A DNA stretch of 64,000 nucleotides from positions 123,750,001 to 123,814,000 of the forward strand of contig JBAIAC010000008.1 in assembly GCA_037349315.1 (NCBI GenBank), read 5' to 3'. The stretch's first letter is position 1, and each line of letters begins with the position of its first letter. The position numbers were made by a program, and so were the translations under genes. Below are positions 36,290 to 46,609 of the stretch, piece by piece. This DNA is from Chelydra serpentina. Its lineage: Eukaryota > Chordata > Testudines > Chelydridae. The notes under the pieces are model-generated. The model was not told the origin of the DNA. It was given only the letters and a program-made list of their open reading frames with translations, and searched no databases.

Positions 36290-36720
36290 TAGACCCCTCC
36301 GGAGTGGAAAAGAGATCCTGACTCACCACGCCACCAGAAGAAGGCTCTGGAGGACTGCCATGTGCCCCACATCATCCTCCAACTCCACTTCCTCATCCAC
36401 CACTTCGTCCTCAGGGTTGAGTATGCTGGCCACTGCCTCCAGTCCCCCCCGAAGTATCCGTGGGGCTCTTGGCAATGGAAGTGGGATTGCCACCGAGGAT
36501 AGCATGCAGCTCTTTGTAGAAGCAGCATGTCTTCAGCGCTGCACCAGAAGAATGGGGTGGCCTCCTTTGCCTTCTGGTACCACTGCATGTCCCTTTCATG
36601 CCCCTTCTCCTGCATGCCACTGGCAATCAGCCCAGATATATCATAGTTCCTACAGCTAGAGCAAAGCGGCATCTGCACAGCCACCTCTCTCCACAGACCC
36701 AGCAGATCCAACAGCACCTG
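36290..36720 (-). pseudogene. Myb/SANT-like Harbinger accessory protein remnant, copy A
   Basis: In mixed minus-strand frames the segments GMQEKGHERDMQ, CCFYKELHAILGGNPTS and LNPEDEVVDEEVELEDDV appear in the usual order of Harbinger Myb-like proteins (trihelix DNA-binding domain followed by an acidic stretch). Several frameshifts separate them. Such proteins help the transposase bind its DNA and enter the nucleus in known Harbinger systems. Confidence 0.65.
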
Positions 36721-37104
36721 GTGTTCTGTTGCAGAAAGCCAGCATGGTCAGCTGGGAATATGCTGTCTGAACTGTGCACACTGAGCAAACAGGAAGAGGA
36801 ATTTCAAAAATTCCTGGGCCTTTAAAAGGGGAAAGGGTGCATACCGGTGGAGTTCAAACTGCTGAGCAGAGTGGTCAGGATGGGCATTGTGGGACACCTC
36901 CAGGAGGATGAGGGTGACATAACCAAGTGCTGTGTCTACGCTGATGCTGCGTCACTAACTACATCGCAAAAAGTCCTATGCCATTTGTCAAGGTAGTTTT
37001 GCCATGTCGATGTAGCAAGGGAGTTACATCAGTGGGAGGAGCATTTCAGTGTGTGCTCCTCCCACTGTTTTGTCAACAAAACTGTGTAGTGCAGACAAGG
37101 TGTA

Positions 37105-37690
37105 AGATTTGAAGCAAACAGCTTTTCTTACCTTTCTGGATGCTGCGGACAGTTCACAGTTCTTAATACACAGGCTGAATTCCCTCCCCAGTTCAAAGTC
37201 TTTCAAACAATCTTGTTTCAGTAGAGATGGTAGAGGAGAGAGGTGGCCAGGGGCCTTTGATCCCTTTTTATATCCTGACCTTTTTACTGGAAAAAGTTCT
37301 TGGTGCATCAGGCAATTAATTCCATGTCATACGTGAGCTGCCAACTGACCTTCAGGTGAATTGTAAATTTCTTGATTACAACTCCTCTGCTGGTGAATGG
37401 CCGGTTAAAAAGACAGTAGTCTCTTTGCACCTGGCTGGATGTTGGCCACCCCTTTGTTGTCTCTGAAGAGCTAGACTGAGTTAGAACAACATGCTCCAGT
37501 AACAAACATATAACAAAATATCATATCTCCATATACATTGTTAAAATGTGTGTATCAACAGGACAATAATATTCAGCAAATTATGGCTTTTCCAATGCTA
37601 CATCACAAGCCATACTTTGTACAAGATTTATCATAATTTTGTAAAAGTGGTGATCATAATAGTGCAGACTGTCTCAGGGCCCACATCAGG
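37105..37690. other. Unassigned segment within the Harbinger insert
   Basis: It follows the terminal-like sequence 'actgtgtagtgcagacaagg' (37080-37100) that looks like the end of another Harbinger element. The segment itself has no frame or repeat family I can name. Confidence 0.4.
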
Positions 37691-37840
37691 TTGGACTATG
37701 GATGGAGTGCAGTGAGGGAGCCAGCTTCAGGCATCTATTACTGCAGAAAACAGGGATATTTCTGGGGAATGTGGGGGTGTATAGTCCCTTACCAACCTCG
37801 GATTCTGATTCCTGCTGTAGTCCTCCTCATGCGGGCTTTC

Positions 37841-38300
37841 TCAACTGGGTTCTCTGGGTACCTGGGCAGGCTTTTCCTCTAGGACTTCCGAGGTCCCTTC
37901 TGCCTCCTCACCCTGCCCCTCATCAGTGTCCTGCAGTATAATTAGGATGGCAGGGTTGAGGAGGGGGGTCATGACTGAATTCAGAGACCTGAAGAGCACC
38001 TGGTCCAGCTCATCATAGTAGGGGCACGTGCCAGGTCCCCTCCTGGAGTGACTGTTTGAATCTTTCACCCTGCAGGACAGGCACCTGAGGTGCTTCATGC
38101 ACTCCAGGCACTGGAACAGAGTCTGGTGAATGCCCACCTCCATGAACTCTCCCGACACATGTATATGTTCCTGCTGCCACAGGCAAAATCATAGAGCACG
38201 GTGTCTTCTGACCACACATTGATCAGCACCAAGGTGTTCTCCAGAAACCAGGTAGCAGCTCATGGAACGCTCCATGGTCACTGGTGCTGATCAATAGCGT
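37841..38300 (-). pseudogene. Myb/SANT-like Harbinger accessory protein remnant, copy B
   Basis: The minus strand gives GIHQTLFQCLECMKHLRCLS, then KDSNSHSRRGPGTCPYYDEL, the signature end of a Myb/SANT-like trihelix, then an acidic tail (DTDEGQGEEAEGTSEVLEE). An upstream piece near 38230-38160 (W.EDTV.YDFACGSRNIYM) completes the domain in another frame. It is distinct from copy A, suggesting a second Harbinger element nearby. Confidence 0.75.
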
Positions 38301-38668
38301 TCATGGGAGAACAGCATGTGCTCAGGGCAGGTTGCTAGTGGCAGTGGAGGGCAGGGACCTGTGTAATTTTGGGTAAGGGGCAGGCAGCAAAGGGACCAGT
38401 GCATTGTGGGAATGGCTCTGGAGGACTATCGATGCCCCTTACCTCTGTTCACACTGCACTGTAGAATGGGCATGGGTTCATGCCACAGTGGAGGTGTGTA
38501 CATACCCACATCGCTCATGGATGCTTAACCTTTTCACATTAGACTGTCTTTCAAGAACTTGCTTCAGGGTTTCAGATGTGGACAGTGGGGTGGGGTGGGG
38601 CGGGGAAAGGGTTGCAGCACAACACCACACATGCAACTGTGTATACTCCCAAGTGTAGATAGACTCTA

Positions 38669-39309
38669 CAGGTGTGTGGTTAGTGGGTTTCTTTTTTTTC
38701 CTGTATTGAAGCATACTCTCTTGGGGCATTTGGCCCATTCAATGATGCGATCTTCTCTGATGGAGTGTCTTTGTTTGGTGATTTAAGTGGGTTGAGGTGT
38801 ATGTCCCGGACTTTCTCATCAGAGCATATTTGAGTGCCTGGCAGTAGATAAGAAGTTTCTTGGTGTGTCTGGGGTAGTTATGGGATCTGTGGAGGTAAGT
38901 GTGGTGATTCATTGGTTTCTTGCATATAATCTGTAGGGTTACATTGTTGAAGCTGATTGTGATGTTCAGAAAGTTGATGCTGGTGTGGGAGTGTTTGATG
39001 AATGGGTGGTGGTTGCTGAAGATGTGGTGGAAAATCATGAAGGAATTTAGGTCATCTGTCCAGAGACTGAAAATAGCATTGATGTATCTCTGGTATCTCA
39101 CTGGTTGTTGTGGTGTAGTTTTCCAGCAATTATTACTCGAGGTGGCCCATGAAGAGGTTGGCATATTGGGCAGCCATCCTAGTTCCTGTGGTTTAAACAA
39201 AGTGTTTGTTATGGGTGAGGATGTGTTTGAGGTGAATATCTGAGTGCTGTCATTGTCAGACTGCAATGCCTTCATGGTGAGGGATGTTGGTGTATAGGGA
39301 GATGACATC
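38669..39309 (-). pseudogene. PLE reverse transcriptase, palm fragment
   Basis: The minus-strand reading includes RYINAIFSLWTDD, INFLNITISF and HTYLHRSHNYPRHTKK, which align to the YIDDIF, NFLDxxI and later motifs of Penelope RTs. The catalytic box reads YINA (complement of 39072-39086), so both catalytic aspartates are lost. A further segment near 38710-38680 (LQYRKKKKP) is the next conserved block. Penelope RTs prime reverse transcription at nicks made by their own endonuclease; this copy cannot do so. Confidence 0.88.
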
Positions 39310-40127
39310 TGTCATAAAGATAAGGGTAGCATAAAATCCCTCCTTGCAGCTGTACTGAATCGCTTTACCTGTAAGGGGTTAAGAAGCTCAAATAACCTGG
39401 TTGGCACCTGACCAGAAGGACTAATAAGGAAAGAAGATACTTTCAAATCGGGGGTGGGGGGAGGAGGTTTTGTTTGTTCCCTCTCCGGATGGAGAGAGAG
39501 ACCAGGCAAGTAAAACATCTCCTGAAAACATACCTGAAATGATCCATCTAAGATTACAAAAATTGTAAGTAAGGCAAGGGAATGCACTAGATTATCTTTT
39601 GTTTTAGCTTATGAATTTTCCCTATGCTAAGAGGTAGTTTTAGTCCTGTTTTTTGGACTGTGAAGCTAAGTCCAGAGGGGAGACCTCTGTGTTTTAAATC
39701 TTTTTTATTACCCTGTAAAGTTACCTTCCATCCTGATCTTGCAGAGGTGCTTCATTTACTTTTTTCTTTATAATAAAGTTCTTCTTTTAAGAACCTGATT
39801 GATTTTCAGTGTCCTAAAAACCAAAGGGTTTGGTCTGTGCTCACATTGTAACCAATTGGTTAGTATATTATTCTCAAGCCTCCCCAGGAAAGGGGGCGAA
39901 GGGGCTTGGGGGATATTTTGGGGGAATAGGGACTCCAAGTGACCTTTGCGTGCATTTTTGTCTAAATCACTTGGTGGTGGCAGCAATACCATCCAAGGAC
40001 AAGGAAAGGAAACTGCCTTGGGGAAGTTTTTAACCTAAGCTTGTAGAAATAAGCTGATGGGGGGGGGCTTTCATGCAGGTCCTCACATCTGTACCCCAGA
40101 GTTCAGAGTGGGGAGGGAACCCTGACA
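39310..40127. mobile_element. Solo LTR of an endogenous retrovirus-like element
   Basis: The 818-bp sequence begins TGTCA, ends TGACA and is flanked by the 5-bp duplication ACATC (39305-39309, 40128-40132). An AATAAA signal is at 39772-39777, which places the transcript sense on the + strand. There is no internal viral sequence. A solo LTR is what recombination between two LTRs leaves. Confidence 0.88.
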
Positions 40128-40318
40128 ACATCTTTGGTGGAAAGGATGGTATTTTGAAGCAGGTTGTTAGTGTTGCAGAGTTTCTGGAGGAAGTAGGTTG
40201 TGTACTGAGTGGTTTGAGGATGGTCTCTATGATATTCCCTCAGTAGTGCTGTTGCCATAAATGATGGGCCTGGGTTCCTTTGTTTGTGCATCTTGGGAAC
40301 CTGGGGTGGGCTTGTGGG
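40128..40318 (-). pseudogene. PLE reverse transcriptase, upstream fragment
   Basis: The minus-strand peptide contains KMHKQRNPGPSF, TYFLQKL and ILSTKDV. This corresponds to the fingers region and motif A of Penelope RTs (in which the last D is catalytic). Frame shifts occur within it. It continues across the solo LTR into 39309. Confidence 0.8.
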
Positions 40319-40322
40319 GGGG

Positions 40323-40540
40323 TGAAAGCCAGCAAACTGGAAAATTCCATTTCAGTTCTCTCAAAACAGAATTTTTCTGGAAATCCCTTCCAAATAAATA
40401 AATAAATTTAGCATTTTTGACATGTCATCCGAATGAGGGATGACTTCATGTTTTAGAAAACACTGTCCCAAATTGGGATGAAAAGCCAAAAATGCTAATT
40501 TTTGGGAGCGGGAAGGGACTTCCTTTTTCTAGCCAGCTCT
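40323..40540. repeat. A/T-rich dispersed repeat copy
   Basis: Blocks such as 'ggaaaattccatttcagt' and 'cagaatttttctggaaatc' and a right end 'ctagccagctctag' place it in the family noted at 9447. It abuts the truncated end of the PLE. Confidence 0.5.
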
Positions 40541-41241
40541 AGAAACAAATGTCGGGGGAGATGGGGTGGGAGGAGTGATATTGATACAATAGCAAAGGAA
40601 AGCTGTTCTAGGGTTAGATAATACAAAGCGGACACTGACAAATGGGAGCCAGACCTTAGGAGCAGGCACAGTGTATGGCACAAACAGGAGAAACTGAAGA
40701 CTGTGCTTTAGAGGCAGAATGGGGGTGGGTCTCGATGGTGTGCGCGTGTGGTTTTAACTTGATGTGGAGAAAGAGAAAGCCAATTAAGAGCGCTGAGTAG
40801 GAGAATAATATGGGTGAAATGGCAAGAAAGGAAGTTAGTTCTCCCGAGTGGCTCAGGGAGGCTACAGGAGTGGTAAATCAAGGCACAGTGGTAGGTTTTA
40901 GCAGTGGGGACTATGAGCCACCAATGTATTTCAGAAATGTTATAGAGGGACAAGCACCAATTTTTTCAAACAAACAAGGACAGTGTTTGTACAGTAACTA
41001 ACACAATGGGGCCCTGACCCTGAGTGAGACCTTTGGGTACTACTGCAATACAAGTAATGAATTAGTAGGCCTACTTTTGCCTGACTTAGTTAATAAAAGG
41101 AATCCTAGTTTTTTTAATAATCCACATTCACCTTCACTTCTGAACAGGAGTTAGGAACAGTGGAAGCAGGCACACTTGGAACTGTAGTCGTCAGAGCTGG
41201 CTGCAGTCCGTACAGATTCTACTTGTGTATCTCGATGAGTT
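40541..41241. other. No gene; possible old SINE fragment
   Basis: Apart from 'taacacaatggggccctgac' and 'ctactgcaatacaagtaatg' (40990-41060), which look like a worn SINE, I see nothing here. Confidence 0.4.
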
Positions 41242-41244
41242 TTA

Positions 41245-41737
41245 GGCCTGGTCTACACTACAGAGTTACGTCGACGTAAGACAGCTTATGTTGACCTAAC
41301 TCTGTAAACATCTACAGTACAATGTAGCTCCCATTGATGTAAGATGCCCACTACACCGACCTAATACCACTTCCATGAGAGGCATAGTGCTTGGGTTGAT
41401 GCAGTTAGGGCAACAGCGTCTGTGTAGACACTACATTACTTACATTGCCTGTTGGCGCATGCAGGGCTCACAGCTGGAGCCCCGTGGTGAGGGGAGAGGG
41501 AGGTGTTCAGCGTGAGCTCTGGCTGTCAGCCCCAGGGTCTCCAGCTGTGAACCCCATGCCAGACTGACAGCCTGGGCTCTGAGCCCCGACACACTTACGT
41601 CGGCGCCAGTGCTCCTGGTGAGGACGCACACCACCAACAGAAGGAGGGCAGTGTGGACGTGAAAAACTGCAGTAATTACTGCTGTGGCTGTAGGTCGACC
41701 TAAAATAGGTCAATAATTTTGTAGTGTAGACAAGGCC
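41245..41737. mobile_element. Harbinger MITE with TTA target duplication
   Basis: The 493-bp element has inverted ends GGCCTGGTCTACACTAC and GTAGTGTAGACAAGGCC and is flanked by TTA (41242-41244, 41738-41740). Both sub-ends carry 'gtcgac' motifs. It is non-autonomous. Confidence 0.92.
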
Positions 41738-41900
41738 TTACTCTTTCAGTTAAAGAGTCTTTATGCTAGAGAAGCTTATTTGTGCTTGGCTATAAATCTC
41801 ATTATGACTTGTTTCACATGCACCCCTGCCAACTCACTTTTCTTGCTCCCATCACTAGAGATGGATCCAAATAAAACTCCCAATTCTGAAATCCTAGAAC

Positions 41901-42729
41901 CAGGACCGGTGCAAGGATATTTTGCATCCTAGGCGAAACTTCCAGTTTGCATCCCCACCCCCCACCCCATCCACTCCCTGCCCCCCCCAAAAACCCCAAC
42001 CCATCCAACCCCTCCTGCTCCTTGTCCCCCAATCACCCCCTCCCAGGACCCCTGCCCCTAACCGTCCCCCGGGACCCCACCCCCTATCTAAGCCTACTTT
42101 CCACTTGTCCCCTCCTGAGACCCCCCCCCACCCTAACTGCTCTCCTAGGACCCCACGCCTTACCTGTCCCAACTGCCCCCCCCAGAACTCCCCAACCCGT
42201 CCAACCCACTCTGCTCCCTGTCCCCTGACTGCCCCAACCCCTCTCCACCCCCCCAGCCCCTGACAGGCCCCCCCACCCCGACCCATCCAACCCCCCTGCT
42301 CCCGGACTGTTCCCTCCAGAGACTCACTGCCCCTTCTCCAACCGCCCGGCATGCTATCGTAGACGCGCTGCTGACCTCGCTTCCCTGCCGTGCTGGAATG
42401 CAAGGGAGGGGGGATTAGGGGAGGAGCGGAGCGCTAAAGTTGCCGGAGGCCCCAATGCCAGCAGCTGGCTGGCAATCTGGGCTGTGGGGGGCACGGCTGC
42501 TCCCCACTAGCTGCGCCACTGCTTTTGCAGGGCTGCTCTTCCCCCACCCCCCGCATGCATTGCGCTGGCTGCAAGCGCAATGCTCCGGCTCTCGGCACTC
42601 CGGGCAGGGGGCGGAGAGGCTGGGACCAGCCCCCGGGCAGGGCGCCACTTTTTGGCACCCCCCCCCCCCCCCCAAAATGTTGGTACCCTAGGCAACCGCC
42701 TAGGTCACCTAGTGGTTGCACCGGCTCTG
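41901..42729. mobile_element. hAT element with C-rich interior
   Basis: The flanks are CCTAGAAC (41893-41900 and 42730-42737). The inverted ends are CAGGACCGGTGCAA and TTGCACCGGCTCTG. The 829-bp element has a C-rich tandem-like left half and ends with a pure C tract (about 42658-42673). Reading frames inside are compositional artefacts. Confidence 0.92.
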
Positions 42730-42737
42730 CCTAGAAC

Positions 42738-45700
42738 TGTGTGTGCCCCAAACCAGCTCCCATCTGAATTTGATAAGTGGCCTCTATCTTCCTAACGGGC
42801 TGCATGAAAACTCCAGCATCAGACATCCCTGAAATTTTAGACGTCCAGAATCCAAATCTGGTGTCCAACTTCATTGGTTGGACCCTTGCAACCCACCACA
42901 AAACCCTTTAGGCCTACTCTGTTTTCCCAACAATTTTATCACTGTAACCTAAAGCAGCTGTGGCTAGCATAGCATTTAACAGCTTCTAACCATTGATGTG
43001 TGATGCTTTCTTTGAAAGCATGGTTGAAAATGCATGTCAGATACATTTTCTTTTTACAAAGGCAGGCTTGGTTTAAAATCAGGGGAGTAGAACCCTGATA
43101 TTTGTAAACAAGCAGATTTTCTTCATCATTTGTATAGTACTAGAAAAAAATAAAATTAAGAGCAGCCAATATGAGACTTTATTCCACCTATGGTGAGTGT
43201 TATATATTTCGCCTGCAGTTTCAATTCAAGATAGTTGTGTTCTTAGCATGCTGTTCTAAATTGTTGTGTGCAATTAAACATCTGCTCGTTCTATTTCAGT
43301 GCTGGGAAAAGTGATTCCGGTGTAAGCCTGTGCAAAATGCTCCAGTAATTAAATGTTCAGGTTGCACAATATAAATCCCACTTGAGAAATGTTAAAGTTA
43401 AGGTTTCTGTGCTGTTGATTGTTTTACAGTAACTAGTTTATGATAAAGCGGAATACATTATTTACCTACACAGTTACCTAAAGAAATAGAAAAGTGCTGT
43501 TCGAAACGAAGTTGCTGTTGGAAACTTAAGGCAACATCTTAAAATCACAAAGAACAATTAAAGTGATGAACAGTCTTTTAAATGTATTTTCCTGGGGGTT
43601 TTTTTTTTTTAAAGGAAACAAAGCAAGTGGGGTGGATTATGTGCTCAATAAGTAGACCTTTAAATTCAGTTCACATGTTAAAATAAATCTCGGTACCCTA
43701 ACAATTGATATGATATGCTCCTTCTGTCCTTGTTTCCCATGAAATTATAATTACTGCTGCTCTTTCTTTTGTTAAGAAAGTGCCTACCACATTACAGGTG
43801 ATACTGGAAATAAATAATTATAGTTAGTCCCAATTACACTTTGAAATTCATTCCCTTTATTGGGGTGAAGAGGGATAAATACAGTCCTTTTACTGCTGCT
43901 ATTGTGTGGCTAGAGAAATTCTATAACATCAGATCCTCAGCTACTGTGAATTGGCATTGCACCTAGCCTCTCATCTACAAGGTTGGGTCAACAGGGCTGT
44001 AGCACACAGATATAATAGGGAAACTGTATCTTGGCAACAGGAGAGAACATGAATTTCAACTTTTGTCCAAAACTAATATTGCACCTTCTTACTCAGCAGA
44101 TCTACGCCCTGGATGTATCTAGTGTTGGATTTGTTGACTTTATGGCAAAAAGGGGCTTTTAAATACGGTTTTATTCCTGTTTTCACTGTGCAGCTGTCAC
44201 AGATTGACAGGACTAGTGTTAAGACATCAGCTTTGGAACAATCTCTGGGAGGACTCCTTCCGTGAGCCAGGCCTCCTAGGGCAGTGGTGCACAAAGTTGG
44301 GGGTGGGGGAGGGCGCAAGAGGGTCTCTGGGGTGGGGTGTGTGAAGAAATTGGGGACCCACTGCCATAATAGCAGAAGCGGGGTAAAAATAGACTGGGTA
44401 TTGTGAGGTAGGATAGGAGTGAGATTAAAATAGTCCTACTGAGCTGCAAACAACAACTTCACTGCCTCCTTAGGAAGTAGCTATGGTCCTTCAGCAGCCC
44501 TGCGTCACACCAGGAGCTCTGTTCAGCAAGTCTAAATGAGGCAAAAATTGTGGAGACCCTAAAATTAGATGTGGTCGGGGGGAGGGAGGTTCCTTCTGTC
44601 ATTTTCTCCTTACCTGAAGTTAGGATATTTTTGAGAATTTTGCTGGGCGTATTTCATAAGACACAAACTCTCTCTCATGCACATTGTCCCAGAAGCAGCC
44701 TTTGTGCTTGTTGGGTTGGGCAGGGAGAATGTGCAGTGATGTCAGAAAGCGCTTCATTAAACCTTCTAGAAAGTTCCAGGGTATTTACCCACAGAGGATG
44801 CACAGAAGTATCGTTCAACCAATCATAGCTTCCGTTCATTTTTAATTAATCTCTCCATCCTCCTATTAAACTACCTTCCCCTCATTAAGTTTCGATTTTT
44901 GCTGTGTACCCAGTTCAGAAAAGTTTGGTTAATGTATAGTTACAATGAGACCACTGTATTTTTTCAGTTTCTCCTAACTCAGAAATGGGTAACGGTCCGT
45001 TGCTCAAAAATTCCAAAATCAAAGAATAAAATAAAATCCACCTTTTGGGCAAAACCAACTATGAAACAAAATCAGACCCAAAAGGTTTAACTTTTCAGAG
45101 CGTTTTAAATGTAGTTCCTGAAATGTTATAGAAATCTTTGTAAGCACTTATCTACATAAAGTTATGAGCATGTCAAAACCAGTGTTGACAGTGGAAACTG
45201 TTTTGCAAGCTCGCAGTCAATTTCATTGACCTTTTGTGAAATTGTCTGTAGTGCTTTAATATGAAAAGAACTGTAAAAATGTAATAATTTTCCTCATATT
45301 ATTTCACCGGTGCATTTCCAGCATATGCAACTGTTCTCCCCTCTATCTCATTTTGGGAATGGAAGGGATACAGTAAGTGACACTTTTGAAAAAAGAAAGA
45401 AACAACAGCTTAAACCAATGTTTAGAAATAAACCAACCAGGACAACGTAAAAGAGAATGTTTAAATGCCTCAATTTCTTTGTTATGAAAGCTGAAACTTA
45501 AAAGCAATAGTTTACATATTGCAGTTCCTGTATCCATTCTTAGTGAGGATTTCCACAAAAGCTCCAAGATGTGTCAGCTTCTCTGGGCATATATAAATCA
45601 CAGCCTTTTAAATTATACACCTTCTCCTCTGAAAAACAAACAGTAAACATCACATCACATCACATCGTAGATGTTAACCTCTGCAACCGAATTCCCATAT

Positions 45701-46478
45701 TTGATTTCGTGATAAATTGAGTAAAAGAAAATACTCTGGGGATATAAAGTAAATATAATGAGACTCAATGCCAGCTGTCTTGATTTGGTCTAGAGAAGGG
45801 TTGTTGTTTTTTTCTTTTTAATTTAAATACATCTTGGTCTCAAATCTTTTTACTACATTTATAAGGATTCATATTCCAAATTCGGCAGCCTTCCTGCACA
45901 CTGAATTCTCACTTGTTTCAGTGATAGTCCCAATACAGACTAGGGCCCTCAGTTGCACAGTAATTATTCAGTTGCATAGTAATTAGCCAACTATAGTACC
46001 ATGTAAATATAAAGCTCTTAATATCGTGACTGCATAGCTGTTCATTTTTTTAAATATATAGAGATCAGTAACATGGTTAGCAGTTTTACTGTAACATTAC
46101 TAATAAAAAGAACTCATGTCTTAACTTGTTAAACTTTTATAGATAACTTTCAATGATTTACCTCTTTTCCCCCCTCTTCTCCTGAAGCATTAAACGGGGA
46201 TCATACGTTAGGATCAGGTGAGCATATCCCACATGCTCAGTTTCCTGTGACTGCAGGAGACAGGCAGTGATGGGTCCCACTCAGTGTTCCCTGTCTTTCT
46301 ATGTTTTCCTCCATCCCCACACAAAGCTATTCCCTTTTCTCCTAATGTCTTTAGTTGGAAGAAATAAGTAGGTGGTGCTTTTAGTTGATCCTTATTTTCC
46401 CCTCCTATTTCAGCAGGTAAGACACTGCATGATATAATAGTTGCTCGGATCAAGTATAGTATAAGTATCATCTCTAAA
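42738..46478. other. Apparently single-copy AT-rich sequence
   Basis: No coding exon is established. A short hAT-like segment with CAGTGGT/CCCACTG ends may lie at 44283-44365. A good acceptor-like site at 43298-43299 is treated as a finding. The rest shows nothing I can name. Confidence 0.4.
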
Positions 46479-46609
46479 TAGGGTGACCAGACGTCCCGAT
46501 TTTATAGGGACAGTCCCAATATTTGGGACTTTTTCTTATACGGGCACCTATTACCGCCCCCCCCACACACCCTGTCCCAATTTTTCACATTTGCTATCTG
46601 GTCACCCTA
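46479..46609. mobile_element. MITE with TAGGGTGACCAGA ends, copy 2
   Basis: Inverted ends TAGGGTGACCAGACG and ATCTGGTCACCCTA enclose 'ttttatagggacagtcccaa' and a C-rich centre. Same family as 8373. Confidence 0.88.

Larger units (their letters stand above)
32610..38665. mobile_element. Harbinger transposon inserted in the PLE
   Basis: The 6056-bp insert is bounded by the 3-bp duplication CTA (32607-32609, 38666-38668). Its ends are alignable inverted repeats (CTACACTTG with flanking bases, then ACACAGTT further in). Removing the insert and one CTA joins the two PLE halves in frame. Inside are a + strand transposase remnant and two - strand Myb/SANT-like remnants, the two protein types carried by Harbinger elements. 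A 0.68-kb repeat is inserted at 33066. Confidence 0.85.
31740..40318 (-). mobile_element. Penelope-like retroelement (PLE), split by two younger insertions
   Basis: On the minus strand, from high to low coordinates, the pieces are an upstream RT fragment with the KIHKxxxPGRP-type region (near 40290-40270), the RT palm (39309-38669), and a GIY-YIG endonuclease-like C-terminal part (32606-31970). They read in the order of a Penelope protein. The copy starts inside the RT fingers, so it is 5'-truncated. A solo LTR sits at 39310-40127 and a Harbinger element at 32610-38665. Coding frames are broken. Confidence 0.88.

Noticed and set aside
38739..39308. A 189-codon frame taken as a host gene
   Set aside because: It is the palm of a Penelope RT with the catalytic box changed to YINA and is interrupted at both sides.
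41894..42734. Gly/Pro-rich frames on both strands
   Set aside because: They are inside the hAT bounded by CCTAGAAC duplications; the composition explains them.
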